Part shown: piece after piece, positions 10,322 to 21,266 of the stretch
Position numbering within the stretch: position 1 is the first letter of the stretch
Layout of the letters: every line of letters begins with the position of its first letter
NCBI GenBank assembly: GCA_038380435.1
Contig: JAWZYU010000024.1
Coordinates: forward strand, 52,662,613 to 52,726,612
Source: Ryuthela nishihirai
Lineage: Eukaryota; Arthropoda; Arachnida; Araneae; Heptathelidae
Length of the DNA: 64,000 bases
Direction of reading: 5' to 3'
Program-made: the position numbers and the translations under genes
The notes under the pieces: model-generated
Told to the model about the DNA's origin: nothing
Seen by the model: the letters and a program-made list of their open reading frames with translations, nothing else
Databases searched by the model: none

Positions 10322-11643
10322 CAGGTTATGTCAAAAAGGACGCAATTCTCTATTGTATTTTTCTATTTAAACTTGACAAAAGACACAAATTTCAAAAGAT
10401 TCAAATCAGACATATATCTACCTTTACAACAGATGTTGAAAGTGATTTTCTGCAACCTGGATGCAAGTTCGTACCCTTTTCATGACATTTGAAGCCACCT
10501 TTCGTAATGTTTGTTTCCTTATGTTTAAAATCTCTTTCAATGTTAGCCTTCAAGTCTTCAAGTGTATGAGGATTGTTTTGAAACACTACACATTTGAGAT
10601 ATCCCAAAGGAAAAAATCTGGAGGAGTAAGAACTGGGGATCTTGTGAGCCACAAATTCTTTGAAATCAAATGATCATAAAAAAATTCCTGCAACATGATC
10701 ATTGTGTCGTTTTGCAGTATAGGCGGTCGCGCCATCTTGTTGAAACCAACACTCTCGTTCATTCACATCCAATAGTGCAATAAACTGTTCGATGAGGTCA
10801 CGATAAACTTCACCAGTTACAGTTGAGTCAAAAAATAAAGGCCCTATCACACGACGACCGGAAATTGCACACCAAACACCAATTTTCCGTGCGTGTAGTG
10901 GTCGTTCGTGAAAAGTGTGAGGATTTTCACTGCTCCATATTCGACTGTTTTGAATGCTCACATACACATCCAAGTGAAACCAAGCCTCGTCACTGAAATA
11001 AATACACTCCAACACCTCAATTCCATTTTCATCAACAAAAGAACAAAACCAACGACAGTACTGTAAACATTTTTCACAGTCTGGTTCTTTCAGTTCATGA
11101 ACGACACGAATGCGGTAGTCATGAAATTTTAACTTATTTGTAGCCCTGAAAACAGTAGCTGGTGACAGTCCAACATGTGAAGGTAACTCTCTAAGAGATT
11201 TTCTGAGTGAACGAGTTAAACGCTGAGACACATCATCAAGAACTTCTGTAGTTAACAGTGATGGCCGGCCTGGGCTCTTTCGATCCTGTACCGACCCAGT
11301 ATCACGAAATTTATCAATCAAACGAGATATTGTCCATTTGTTGGGAACTGGAGACTGAGGAAACTTCAACTCAAAATCCCTCTCTCACACATTTGTAAGA
11401 TTTGTATGCACAATAAATCTCAACAATAAATACACGTTCGTTTTTGGAAAACGACATAGCTGACACAACACAAAGGAATGAATGCTTGAGTGAGACTACC
11501 GCGTGACAAGGCATTTTAACTGCTAAAGGCTGTTAACTTTGAGTACAGTAATGCCAACTGATTAATATTAAGGCAAAAAAAGGAAATGCGCGTAAGTTCT
11601 ACTCTCTTATATTTTAGGGTTACGTCCTTTTTGAAACACCCTG
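10322..11643 (-). mobile_element. mariner-superfamily transposon (HTH + DDE, Tc3/DUF4817-like group)
   Basis: TA-flanked, with terminal repeats CAGGTTATGTCAAAAAGGAC (left) and CAGGGTGTTTCAAAAAGGAC (reverse of right). Length 1.32 kb fits a full element. The transposase lies on the minus strand. It abuts family X (10006-10288) with only 33 bp between. Confidence 0.9.
10401..11369 (-). pseudogene. mariner-superfamily transposase, frameshifted
   Basis: 231 codons are open from 11369 to 10674: HTH KWTISRLIDKFRDTGSV (residues 11-27), the linker SPGRPS, YFSDEAWFHLDVYVS (Asp127) and CWFQQDGATAYTA (Asp212). The C-terminal part continues in another frame at 10401-10652 with PLGYLKCVVFQNNPHTLEDL. There the third acidic motif (family form DLTPPDFFLWGYLK) has decayed to SSYSSRFFPLGYLK and lost its Asp. 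The true start probably lies upstream of the ATG at 11369. Confidence 0.87.
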
Positions 11644-11645
11644 TA

Positions 11646-12224
11646 TTTCGACGTTCTGATTATAGTGGACAATGGGACTAAGGACCACAATAATTCACTT
11701 ATGAAAATATTCCAATAATATTTTAATCTTCAGCAACAATGGACTCCATCGCTTTTCTTTGTAAGGGAAATATTGACTCCACTAGAAGTAAAAATTGAAA
11801 TGGATCCAATCCAACTCGAGTGAAAACAGTTAAGGTTAAGAATCATGATAAGCAGGGTCCACAAATACGGGTTTGTTGTAGTGGTTATTAATTTTGGCAA
11901 TAAAATGCGTGCTATCATTACACCAATTTTACATCTGTGAAAGTATACTTATTAAGTAAACAATGACACAGCTCGCGACGAAAACCAGATCTTATTTATA
12001 TTTTCTCTTAGGAAACCCCTGAGGATTAAGATATAGTATGGTCTTAGGATTAAATTACGGAATAAGTTAAAAGGTATAAAAACGCTATATTTAAATTTCT
12101 TTGTTGGCATTAAGCAAATGAATGTAATGTGGAGCATATCTCTTATGAAGTCGTTTTGAGTGTAAATATCGAAATGTATTGTAGTTCAACCACGTATTGA
12201 ACCCAGTTCCACGGAAACAGCTCG
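11646..12224. other. AT-rich stretch, nothing recognised
   Basis: No gene or repeat seen. Confidence 0.55.
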
Positions 12225-12480
12225 CTTATCTTCCTGTTGCAGTGTTTGTTTAGACAGCACTCGATCCTTCTTTGTGTCTGCAACTGCCGCTGTGGAGTTG
12301 AAACGTGATCCTACGATAATTTACCCGCTAACTGGCCGGACCCCAGGAAGTGTTTGCCCACTGAGGGGGAGGAAAAGTAATTCGCGATCAGGGTGCTTCG
12401 CAGTGTTTGTTTAGTTGAAACGATAAGCTTGGTGTTACGTAGACGGAAATCTTTCCGTAACAGACGCCGCCCTTCTGTTC
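12225..12480. other. GC-rich island, unassigned
   Basis: A patch clearly richer in G and C than its surroundings, with the 14-mer GCAGTGTTTGTTTA... occurring twice (near 12239 and 12400). No frame longer than chance and no repeat family match. It could be a conserved non-coding element, a non-coding exon or an unrecognised old repeat. Confidence 0.3.
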
Positions 12481-13101
12481 TAAGCACTATTCTGGTTGTC
12501 CTGATATTGTTATGTGGGACTCAATAGTAACGATTTAAGACCCTTGACTGGATGTTTATGTTTGAGATGTTCTGGAGAATTATCGGACGGAAGAGATGAG
12601 ATCCTAAACAGTCAAGATTGGGACGATTTTATCTTTTCAAGGAACTTGCTAATTTCAATGACAAGGATCAATAGTTTTATAAGTTTTGTAATAGGTAATT
12701 TCTCTTTTTTGAAGTAATATAGCATGTGTCTGTGAAGTGAAAAGAATTGCTCTACTTCTGTTTGCATTTCGTTGTCAACATCTTTTTTGCCTCTTTTTAT
12801 CCTTCAGTGACCACAAAATTAGTATTGGTATAACCTTGGAAACTTAAAAAAGATATATGGGAGTACTTTGTAATTTAAGCTGTAGCTGAAATGACGGGCA
12901 AAAAAGGAAACAAATACTCCTTTTGATTAGACCTTTGTTTTATCGAATCCAATGAGGTCTTTGTATCTGTGAGAAACATTTCCGGTTGCAGTCTGAAATT
13001 GACAGTTTCGCATTTACTTCCTTCAAGTACTTCCTGTCATTTTTTTTTTCTGGTGTTCATATTATTTAGTGCTGTTTTCATTTTTGAGTGATGAAAGTTA
13101 T
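12481..13101. other. AT-rich stretch, nothing recognised
   Basis: No gene or repeat seen. Confidence 0.55.
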
Positions 13102-13112
13102 ATTCTCATATA

Positions 13113-13314
13113 AAAAAAAAATAAATACTCCCTCAAGCAACTGCTTGCCACAGAGGTCTGACAGGAGCCTGTCAGTTTATATGCCATAGTAGAAAGTCTG
13201 AGAGGATGGCAGGCCCTCAGCAGAAAAACGACACAAACAGCCATGCCTTACCCGGGGCTCGAAACCAGGTCCCTTAGATCAGTAGCCAAGCGCGATAACC
13301 ACTCTGCCATGGGA
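13113..13314 (-). mobile_element. SINE-B, full length
   Basis: Complete minus-strand copy: tail AATAAATACTCCCTCAAGCA at left, middle TGACAGGAGCCTGTCA, head at right (reverse reads CATGGCAGAGTGGTTATCGC, then GGTTTCGAGCCCCGG). Flanked by a perfect 11-nt TSD, ATTCTCATATA (13102-13112 and 13315-13325). Confidence 0.92.
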
Positions 13315-13706
13315 ATTCTCATATAGTTTTATTTAATTAATTAGCTGAAGATGGAAAAAACAAAATATAAAATGGTGTAGGTTTGTTTTAAAAATTATGC
13401 CCACTATGTATAACTTGTTTTTTCTCCGTGAAGCTATCATATCCTGGTGTCTTCTCAAATGTCTTCGTTCACTTACGATCGCCATAAAAAAATTTCGATT
13501 ATGTCCTGTACAAGAAATTGTGCAGCATAAGAGCTGATAAGTTTAAAGAATTAAGTTTCATGTTATTTTTGGTAGAGAAAAATTCGTAGTCATAGAAATA
13601 ATGAACGTTTTTGCTCTTGGGTTACCAAATATTTTAAGATGTCAAAATCACTGCGAAACGCTAGGTGAGTAATAAACATTAAAAGGTAATTTAACCTTTA
13701 TTAAAC

Positions 13707-13758
13707 CTTTGTGGCAAGCAGCTACTTGAAGGAATAAAAGTAGCTGCTTGCCACAAAG
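13707..13758. repeat. perfect 21-bp hairpin made from two SINE-B ends
   Basis: The plus-strand SINE-B end CTTTGTGGCAAGCAGCTACT is followed after a 10-nt loop (GAAGGAATAA) by its exact complement. The right arm continues as a minus-strand SINE-B remnant to about 13800. Confidence 0.85.
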
Positions 13759-13800
13759 CCTTACCCAGGACTCGAATTCAGGTTCCTTAGATCAGAGGTA
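13738..13800 (-). mobile_element. SINE-B fragment with internal deletion
   Basis: From GTAGCTGCTTGCCACAAAG it jumps to CCTTACCCAGGACTCGAATT and TTAGATCAG, so the middle of SINE-B is missing between the 3' end and the head. Confidence 0.7.
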
Positions 13801-14049
13801 AAAATCGCAGTATATTTCGATTAATCACTATACTACTCTAATGTATATACATATTATAGTGTTAAAATTATTACTATCGTAAAAATTTACACTATATTGC
13901 TGTGAAAGCATCAGTGTTGATGACCACATCTTTACTTTATTCAACTTATCACTGTCTGTAAATAGTTTGAAATTTTGCATTGGCAGTATGCTCTTCAATC
14001 TCTTGCACATAGAAGGTCAAGTTATTTTTTAAGGGCGATCAGTTTAATG

Positions 14050-14459
14050 CAGTGGTTCTCAAAAGGTGTGCCACGAGATTCGACATGTGTGCAGCGAAAT
14101 TTCGGATGATATTGCAGATAAAAGTAAATTTATAAACCACTTTCTTTTGCTACTTTCTACAGCTGATTCTTTATTTAACTCTTTCCGATTAATCAAAAAC
14201 ATATCCATATTAAATCTTAATGTTAAAACCAAAATTAACACAAAACACGCCGTACGGCATAGCACTAACCTCAATACACGTCAGAACTTAACATAATAGC
14301 TCTGCGTTTGTAAACAACTCCACAGAAATGATTATTATTGAAAGCAAACTGCTCATGCGCAAGTCTCCTGTAGTATTGCCAACTTAAATTTTTAGTGTGC
14401 CGGGAGTATTCACTGCGAAATATAGTGTGTCGTGAGCAAAAAAAGTTTGAGAATCACTG
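14050..14459. mobile_element. hAT non-autonomous element
   Basis: Termini CAGTGGTTCTCAAAAGGTGT (left) and CAGTGATTCTCAAACTTTTT (reverse of right). Flanks GTTTAATG (14042-14049) and GTTTAAAT (14460-14467) are a decayed 8-bp TSD. Interior 410 bp with no transposase frame; GTGTGCC and GTGTCGTGAGC motifs recur near both ends. Confidence 0.8.
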
Positions 14460-14467
14460 GTTTAAAT

Positions 14468-14950
14468 GTGTTAGAATTCACGTTGTGACCGTATATGGCG
14501 AATGCAGTTCTTTACTTCCTAAAACAATATTTTCGGGTAAGTCTAATCAATATTCTGAACGATTTGGAATTGAACGGTGTTGGTCACCGTATTCTCCGAA
14601 TTAAATTCCTGTGAATTTTTATCGGTATTCCTGAATTAGTCTTCAAGAATAAACCGTATATTTTTGGAAAAATTGAAAAATTGACAAATCGGCTTCTGCA
14701 GAAGGCATCACTGTAGGAACTCTGGCTGCAGTCTTGGGAAATTTTGGCCTACCTCTTCAGATGGTTTTAGATGCAAACAGTTCACAAATTAAAAATGTTT
14801 TTACGTAAATAAGAATCCCGTTCTTTTAGTAGTGTTGTAATATCAGAATCAGTGTTATAAGTGAAATACACCAATAAATATAAATACTTCAACTACAGCT
14901 TCTTTTTCTGATGACTCTATAGATTTACCACTTAGGGAGAAAAAAAATTG
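14468..14950. other. AT-rich stretch, nothing recognised
   Basis: No gene or repeat identified. Confidence 0.5.
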
Positions 14951-14962
14951 TCGGCTAAATTA

Positions 14963-15336
14963 GGGGTGGGGGTGGCTCAGTCGGTAGCGCGCCAGGCTCG
15001 TAATCTGTAGTTTCCAGGTTCGAGTCCCAGCTGGGTCAGCGTTGAGATTTATCTCCGCAGAATTCCCTGCCCTGCCCACGGTCAGTAGGGGACACCGATG
15101 GGCTTGGACAGACCGCCGTCTGTCGGATGGGACATTAAGCCGTGACCCGTGTACTGGAGAACCATACCCTGTGCATGTTAAAGAACACACTGGATGCCTT
15201 GACGGGAGGCTACCATCTGTCCCCCAACAGCTGTTCCAGTGGGTTCCCTCCCCCAACCTTCTCTGAACCTTCGGGGTCCTTGTGACCTGGCCCATGGTGT
15301 GCAAAAAAGTGCCGTTCAGAGGTGAAGCAACCCAAC
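14963..15336 (+). mobile_element. SINE-A, full length
   Basis: Plus-strand copy with a perfect 12-nt TSD, TCGGCTAAATTA (14951-14962 and 15337-15348). Lightly diverged; it lacks the CATTTAG stretch present in other copies. Confidence 0.94.
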
Positions 15337-15429
15337 TCGGCTAAATTATCCAAGCGGCATAGAAGCAACAATAATAAAATTAGTTCTAAACCTTAAACCA
15401 GTTGAGGCATTTGTAAACTGTTTTCAGTA

Positions 15430-15600
15430 TCATGTGGTTAGCGTGCTTGGTTATTGATCAAAAGGATCTGGGTTCGAACACCAGATAAGGCATGGATGTT
15501 TTTCTGCTGATGTCCCACCTTCCTTACAGACCTTCTACTATGGCGTATAAACTAACAGTTTCTGTCGGACTTTTGTGGCAAGCAGCCTTGAGAGGCTGTC
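15430..15600 (+). mobile_element. SINE-B, diverged
   Basis: Head TGTGGTTAGCGTGCTTGG and GGGTTCGAACACCAG, middle TTTTTCTGCTGATGTCC, end GTGGCAAGCAGCCTTGAGAG. Tail degenerate, no TSD seen. The following 15610-16032 holds nothing recognisable. Confidence 0.75.
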
Positions 15601-16044
15601 ATTTTTTTAATGCTTCGTTATTTTGTGATTATTTCATTCTCTTACAGGACTGGGCTCTTTTATCAAATACGCAACTCATCAACTAGTCGAAAATTTCGTT
15701 TTCAGCTAAACATATGTGTTATTGTTTTGTGGTATGTGTCTGTCAAATATTTCCTTCAGCCATCTGTTTTACTGAATATACTACCAGCAGACTAGTTGGC
15801 AGTATAGCAATAATAGCGCTGCAAGGATCCAATTACTTTCTTGTTGCTTTCTCGAATACGTATATTATTTTCCTACATATTGGTTCTATATTTTTTCCAT
15901 ACCGATGTAATATAAGGTGTCTTAGAATATGTATATTTATTTCATGAAAGAGAGTTTTATAAATTAATAAAAAAAAAGTATTTGTAATAAGAAGGTACTC
16001 CCATACACAAATGGCGGAGATAACCTAGAGCTCTGTTCGGCGTG

Positions 16045-16429
16045 GGGCGGGGGTGGCTCAGTCGGTAGCGCGTCAGGCTCGTAATCTGTAGTTCCCAGGT
16101 TCGAATCCCAGCTGGGTCAGCGTTGAGATTTATCTCCGCAATAATTCCCCTCCCTGCCCACGGTCAGTAGGGGACACCGATGGGCTTGGAAAGGCCGCCG
16201 TCCGTCGGATGGGACGTTAAGCCGTGGCCCCGTGTGCGGGAGAGCCATACCCTGTGCACGTTAAAGAACACGCTGGATGGCCTTGACGGGAGGCTACCAT
16301 CTGTCTCCCAACAGCTGTTTCAGTGGGTCTCCTCCCCCAACCTTCTCTGAGCCTTCGGGGTCCATGTGACCTGGCCATTTAGCCCATGGTGTGCAAAAAA
16401 GTGCCGCTCAGAGGTAAAACAACCCAACC
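16045..16429 (+). mobile_element. SINE-A, full length
   Basis: Plus-strand young copy with a perfect 12-nt TSD, CTGTTCGGCGTG (16033-16044 and 16430-16441). Confidence 0.95.
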
Positions 16430-16508
16430 CTGTTCGGCGTGTCCGGGTTTCTCATACAACATACAAACACATACACAGGGATATGCCCACTGGTTTAGTA
16501 GTCAGGTA

Positions 16509-16535
16509 CGCTAACCACTAGTCTAGTGGTTAGCG
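16509..16535. repeat. 13-bp palindrome with 1-nt loop
   Basis: CGCTAACCACTAG, T, CTAGTGGTTAGCG. The arm GTGGTTAGCG equals the A-box side of SINE-B, so this is probably an inverted duplication of a SINE-B head relic. Confidence 0.7.
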
Positions 16536-16569
16536 AATATACATGAGATAATTTGAAGTAATGTAGTTA

Positions 16570-17104
16570 GTTAATGGATCTCATATCAGGACCTAATGTT
16601 AAATTTCCAAACCGTTAAGGCGAAGTGGATGTGTAGAATATCTCTAGGATTCGCCAGATTTTAAGTCCACTGATTCTGTGGGGTTACCTGAAAAATGTGA
16701 TGTACAGTAGAAAACCCACTACACTCCAAGAACTTGGGCAATAAATGGAACTATTCTCTGCATTAATCCTACGAAACATTTGCTCAATTTTGTTGCTTGG
16801 TTATTGGCTTCAGTCAATAGTGCCTAGAATTAATGGGTTAATAGATCTCATATCAGGACCTAATGTTAAATTTCCAAACCGTTAAGGCGAAGTGGATGTG
16901 TAGAATATCTCTAGGATTCGCCAGATTTTAAGCCCACTGATTCTGTGGGGTTACCTGAAAAATGTGATGTACAGTAGAAAACCCACTACACTCCAAGAAC
17001 TTGGGCAATAAATGGAACTATTCTCTGCATTAATCCTACGAAACGTTTGATCAATTTTGTTGCTTGGTTATTGGCTTCAGTCAATAGTGCCTAGAATTAA
17101 TGGT
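16570..17104. repeat. tandem duplication, two units of 267 bp
   Basis: Units 16570-16836 and 16837-17103 (TCATATCAGGACCTAATG at 16581 and 16848) differ at only a handful of bases. No coding frame and no repeat family recognised. The near identity indicates a recent duplication. Confidence 0.93.
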
Positions 17105-17530
17105 GATCACTTTGAATATCTGCGATAATGAATCATGTAGCTAAACCACTGTTTCGCTAACATAATTATATGTTTTCTTTATTAACGTATAAAATATTAT
17201 TTCATGAAATATGTGTACATCTTTTAGACATCTTGTATATATCATATATTTGCCCATACGTATATGTAACGGTGCCCGGATGGACTGGAAGAATCCAGAA
17301 CGAATTAGTCCTTTCGGTGATGGGGATAGATTAGAAGTAAAATAGTAGCGTAATAGAAGTACTATTTTCATTTAGAGAAGTTGTTTAATAAATTGTACTG
17401 CAAGTCGCTAAAAGGTAAAACTTTTAAAATGACACTCCTCTCGGGTTCTGTAAAAGTATTTCGCTGAATTAAAGTTATTAATATGTTCTCCTGTCTTGCC
17501 TTCATCACAGAACTCTGCGACGTATTTTGC
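17105..17530. other. AT-rich stretch, nothing recognised
   Basis: No gene or repeat seen. Confidence 0.5.
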
Positions 17531-17578
17531 TCATAGGCGTCTGTGGCAACAACTGCTTGAGGGATAATTTTTTTATTT
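17531..17578 (+). mobile_element. SINE-B 3' end fragment
   Basis: GTCTGTGGCAACAACTGCTT followed by GAGGGATAATTTTTTTATTT is the last 48 bp of SINE-B, 5'-truncated. Confidence 0.65.
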
Positions 17579-17851
17579 TTGATGAGTAGCCTTGAAGTTT
17601 TAAATCTGTAATTTAAACCATTTTAACCCTGCTGATAAGTTTTGACTTAGCAGGAGTTTTTTTTTATGTGTATGATATACTGATGAATAAGTTCAAATAA
17701 AACTTGAAATATAAGCGTTTTGAATATCGTCACTGAGTTATGTTATTAGAGTAAGACTTTTAAGTTTTGACGTAACAATTGTAAGCATCATCTGGTGATA
17801 GATGGTGCACCCTAACTTGATCACCGCTGCTTATTACCTTCTGCATTTCAG

Positions 17852-18058
17852 CTGTTGCCAAGAAAGTATAGGCGAAGAGGCGATGCATTATCAGCTCTCT
17901 GATCACTTTGCAGATAGAGCACCTGGCCACCCGACACCGACCAGCGATTCCTATCTGCGAACAGGCGGAGACACCGCGCCAGGGTGCCGCGACATTACCT
18001 ACGGCTCTCCGCTGGCATCCCTGCTGTTCTCAGCCGTTGGCTGTTTCATCGCACAGCG
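17852..18058 (+). other. GC-rich island with splice-like borders, candidate exon
   Basis: 207 bp much richer in GC than its flanks. It is preceded by a good acceptor (ttaccttctgcatttcag) and followed by a GT donor (cg|gtaaat). One frame is open throughout (CQESIGEEAMHYQLSDHFAD at the start, SPLASLLFSAVGCFIAQ at the end). I do not recognise the peptide. It could be an alternative exon of neurobeachin or another transcript, or an enhancer-type conserved element. Confidence 0.3.
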
Positions 18059-18925
18059 GTAAATTGGAGCCTTCTCAGTTAGTTTTCTCTTATCTGAAAT
18101 TCGAGAAATACCGAGTCTCTGTAGTCTGCATCCTGATATCCAATTACTTCTTTGACCCTGGCTTGATGTTTTTTGTCTGGCTATGCATTTTGCACATTTT
18201 ATCTTATTTTTGTGACCATTCGTTGGATTTTTTTTTATTATAACGACGGAATTACGTTTGAAGCAATATGGCTTGCAACCTCTAGTATTGTGTTTGTAAT
18301 AACTAATTTCTGTGCTGAAAAATTCTTAATTATCCACACCTATTAAGTATGTTGTAGCATTTTCTGATTTAGGTATCTGTTTTGCTTTGAATTAAACAAA
18401 ATTAAGTTTGATACTCAAGATTTCAGTTTTGTAAGTATTTAGCAGAATCCGATGCTTTATATTGGTTATGGTATACATTCATGGCTTTGCAAAAGAGAAT
18501 TTCCATTTTATATCAGTGAACGGCCAAATTCGATGCTTCGTAAATCCTTATGCTTTTTACTATAAAAATGTAAAAGAAGAATTGGGGAAGAATTTAAAGT
18601 TTTACATCAACTCTATCTTAATCCTTAGTTTCAAAAATTTTCAACCAATATTTGAAGGGTTATTGGAAGCCTAAATATTTGCCAATAGTCCTTTGACGAA
18701 TATTGAAGGAATTATTTTCGAAACTTCTAAAATATACATTTTATTGAATGGTGATATAGTGCTTCTTATTATTTAAGTTTTAATTTACATCTCAGGTAAA
18801 TTATGATTAACGTTGTAGTTGTTGGATATTCAAACCATTTAAATACTAAATAACTAGTATTGAAATTTAAGATTTAGACAGATTTCACCGAGTTCTTTCA
18901 TTTACACTCAACGGCTCTTTATTAG
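18059..18925. other. AT-rich stretch, nothing recognised
   Basis: No gene or repeat seen. Confidence 0.5.
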
Positions 18926-18979
18926 GTGTAGTTCCATGTTATATCAATAACAACTCATATAAAGAAATCAGTAACTTCT

Positions 18980-19360
18980 TGGGGTGGGGGTGGCTCAGTC
19001 GGTAGCTCGCCAGGCTCATAATCTGCAGTTCCCAGGTTCGAGTCACTCCTGGGCCAGCATTGAGATTTATCTTCACAAAGCTCCCCACCCTACCCTCAAT
19101 CAGTAGGGAACACCGATAGACTTGGAAAAGTAACCGTCTGTCGGTTGGACGTTAAGCCGTGGTCCCGTGTGTGGGAGAGCAATACCCTGTGCACGTTAAA
19201 GAACACGCTGGATGACATTTACGGGAGGCTATCGTCTGTCTCCCAATAGCTGTTCAGTGGGCTCCCTCCCTCCAACCTTCTCTGGGCCCTCGGGGTCCTT
19301 GTGAAATGGCCATTTAGCACATTGGTGCAAAAAAGTGCTGCTAGAGGTAAAACAGCCCAA
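18980..19360 (+). mobile_element. SINE-A, diverged full-length copy
   Basis: Whole element with many substitutions; the head reads GGCTCATAATCTGCAG where young copies have GGCTCGTAATCTGTAG. Flanks ATCAGTAACTTCTT and TTCAGTAGCATCTT are a decayed TSD. Confidence 0.88.
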
Positions 19361-19460
19361 TTCAGTAGCATCTTAAATAAGTTTTTATGAAAAAATGTGA
19401 CTGAAGATAATTTAAAGATCATAATCAAACCTATTTCAATCAAGATTTTCAACAATATGC

Positions 19461-19652
19461 GTTGGTTAGCACGCTTGACTACTGATCTAATGGACCTGGT
19501 TTCGAGCCCCCGAGTAAGGCATGGACGTTTATGTTGTTTTTCTGCTGAGATCCCGCCATCCTCTCAGACCTTCTACTGTGGCGTGTAAACTGACAGACTT
19601 CTGTCAGACCTCTGTGGCAAGCAGCTGCTTGAGGGAGTATTTATTTTTAGAG
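19461..19652 (+). mobile_element. SINE-B, nearly full length
   Basis: TGGTTAGCACGCTTGACTAC, GGTTTCGAGCC, TTTTTCTGCTGAGATCC, ACTGACAGACTTCTGTCAG, GTGGCAAGCAGCTGCTTGAG, then TATTTATTTTTA. The first bases of the head are missing. Confidence 0.85.
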
Positions 19653-19702
19653 ACTTTGGAAATTGCAACGATTAACAGCAATGGTATAGTATCACGTTGG
19701 CT

Positions 19703-20640
19703 CACAGTGATACAGTAACTGCCGGAGTCCCGGTTCGAGGTCCTTTTTCTCTCATAACTTGTAGATAAGCTAATAGCTTTGCTGGTCTGATCACAAATTG
19801 AAAAAAAAAAATTGCTCTGAAAAGTTAGGTAAAACAAGTTAAAGGGAAAGCAATAACCCTTATGCTAAACTTTACTAACACGCGTAAGAGTATTTTTAGC
19901 AGTTCATATAATAATTATGATAATTTTCCAGAACTATTCCATTTTTGTCGCTAATTTTGAATGTTTTTTTTTTTGCAGAACGAGTTAATATTGAACGTTA
20001 TTAAATACTGAATGCATATTGTTTAAAATCGAGATTGATCTTTTCCATAAATGATGAAAAGGATCGAACTCCCGAGATTCATTTACTCCATTACTAGATT
20101 ATATGCATATTGAAATATTACTATACTTATTTGCAAAATGGTAGGATGTGCCCGTATTAACTCAGGGTATTGGAGAACGAAGAAGGAAACCGAGGAAATG
20201 TTTCAAAGTCATGACGAACCAAAAATTCTGACGTATACTGATTGACGTAACAAGATGCAGTATTTTTCTGAAGCCAAAGAAAAGAGTTGCACTTCTTTTA
20301 TTCAGAAATACTTGGATTATTTTCAGTCATTGAGGGACAGATAAATGTATATTTTACGTAAAATTCATCTTGGAATTAGTTTTTGGAAATCAAAATATTT
20401 AAACACTTCTACTTGATAGAACTAGCAGTATTCTTCATAATCAATATTTCTTCAATGTCAGCTGAGAAACTGAATGCATTGCCAGACATAAAGTAAGAAT
20501 GTAACGTTAGTAATTGCACTTTTATGAATTCAAAGGCGTAGACGATTTTTCATTGTAATGTGCCACTAAAGTGAATGTAGAAAACTGCCACCATTCATAA
20601 AATGATTAAATGACTTCTACTGTGAGAGAATGATGTATGT
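19703..20640. other. AT-rich stretch, nothing recognised
   Basis: Apart from a weak MVGC-type start at 20138 that quickly meets stops, nothing is seen. Confidence 0.5.
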
Positions 20641-20649
20641 AAATGATAA

Positions 20650-20820
20650 ATAAATAATCCCTCAAGCAGCTGCTTGCCACAGAAGTTTGACAGGCACCTG
20701 TCAGTTTAAAACGCCATAGAAAAGATCAGTGAGGCAGGCGAAACAGCAGAAAACCTTACCCGGGGCTCGAACCCAGGTGCGTTTGATCAGTAGACAAGGC
20801 CGCTAAGCACTCGGCCACCG
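20650..20820 (-). mobile_element. SINE-B, nearly full length
   Basis: Minus strand: ATAATCCCTCAAGCAGCTGC at left and CTAAGCACTCGGCCACCGG at right. Flanks GTAAATGATAAATAA and GTAAATAATTAATAA form an imperfect TSD. A further 3' fragment (CTCCTCAGTCAGCCTCTTGC) lies at 20839-20870. Confidence 0.85.
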
Positions 20821-20934
20821 GTAAATAATTAATAACAATTACTCCTCAGTCAGCCTCTTGCCAGAGACAATTTACAGAAAATATACTGATTGCATTTCTT
20901 TTTAGGATACCCTTCCATATATTGCACCCCTGCA

Positions 20935-21166
20935 AGAAAAGTGACATAACTCAAAAATGCAGTATTTGAGAAATCACAAATTAAAGAAATCAATAAAACT
21001 GTGAAGTAGCCTAAAAGTAAAACTGACACAACTGCTCCCTGGCGGTTAATTTGCGAGTTAGAGATGTGACGTTTTTCGTTCACGTAGAGGAACACAATAC
21101 CTATTTATCACTGACATAACCTCAAAATACGCATTTTTTGAGTTATGTCACTTTTCTTGCCGGGGT
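20935..21166. mobile_element. MITE with about 46-bp terminal inverted repeats
   Basis: The left end CACCCCTGCAAGAAAAGTGA continues with CATAACTCAAAAATGC. The right end is its complement (CATTTTTTGAGTTATGTCAC then GGGGTG). It is 232 bp with no coding frame. The pairing may extend a few bases outward (TATTG against CGATA), so the TSD is uncertain and so is the superfamily. Confidence 0.8.
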
Positions 21167-21266
21167 GCGATATGTTATACATCTTATTTTCTTTTTGCAA
21201 AGGAAATTTTTTTCACTTTGTAGTAAGTAAAACTTGTCGATAATATCAAATGTCACTTGTCTAAAG

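Larger units (their letters stand above)
18926..19702 (+). mobile_element. long-TIR mariner MITE, old copy carrying SINE-A and SINE-B
   Basis: Segments TTCCATGTTATATCAA (about 18930), TTTTTATGAAAAAATGTGAC with ATCAAGATTTTCAACAATAT (19382-19457) and ACTTTGGAAATTGCAACG (19655) follow the left half of the MITE at 24866 in order. Two SINEs split them. The right half of the MITE is not recognisable here. Confidence 0.65.

Noticed and set aside
10024..10485. 153-codon frame spanning 10.0-10.5 kb
   Set aside because: It crosses repeat family X, a poly-C tract and the border into the mariner element, so it cannot be a real gene.
20138..20345. MVGCARINSGY start resembling a THAP-type protein
   Set aside because: Only the first four residues are suggestive; the Cys/His pattern does not continue and stops follow.
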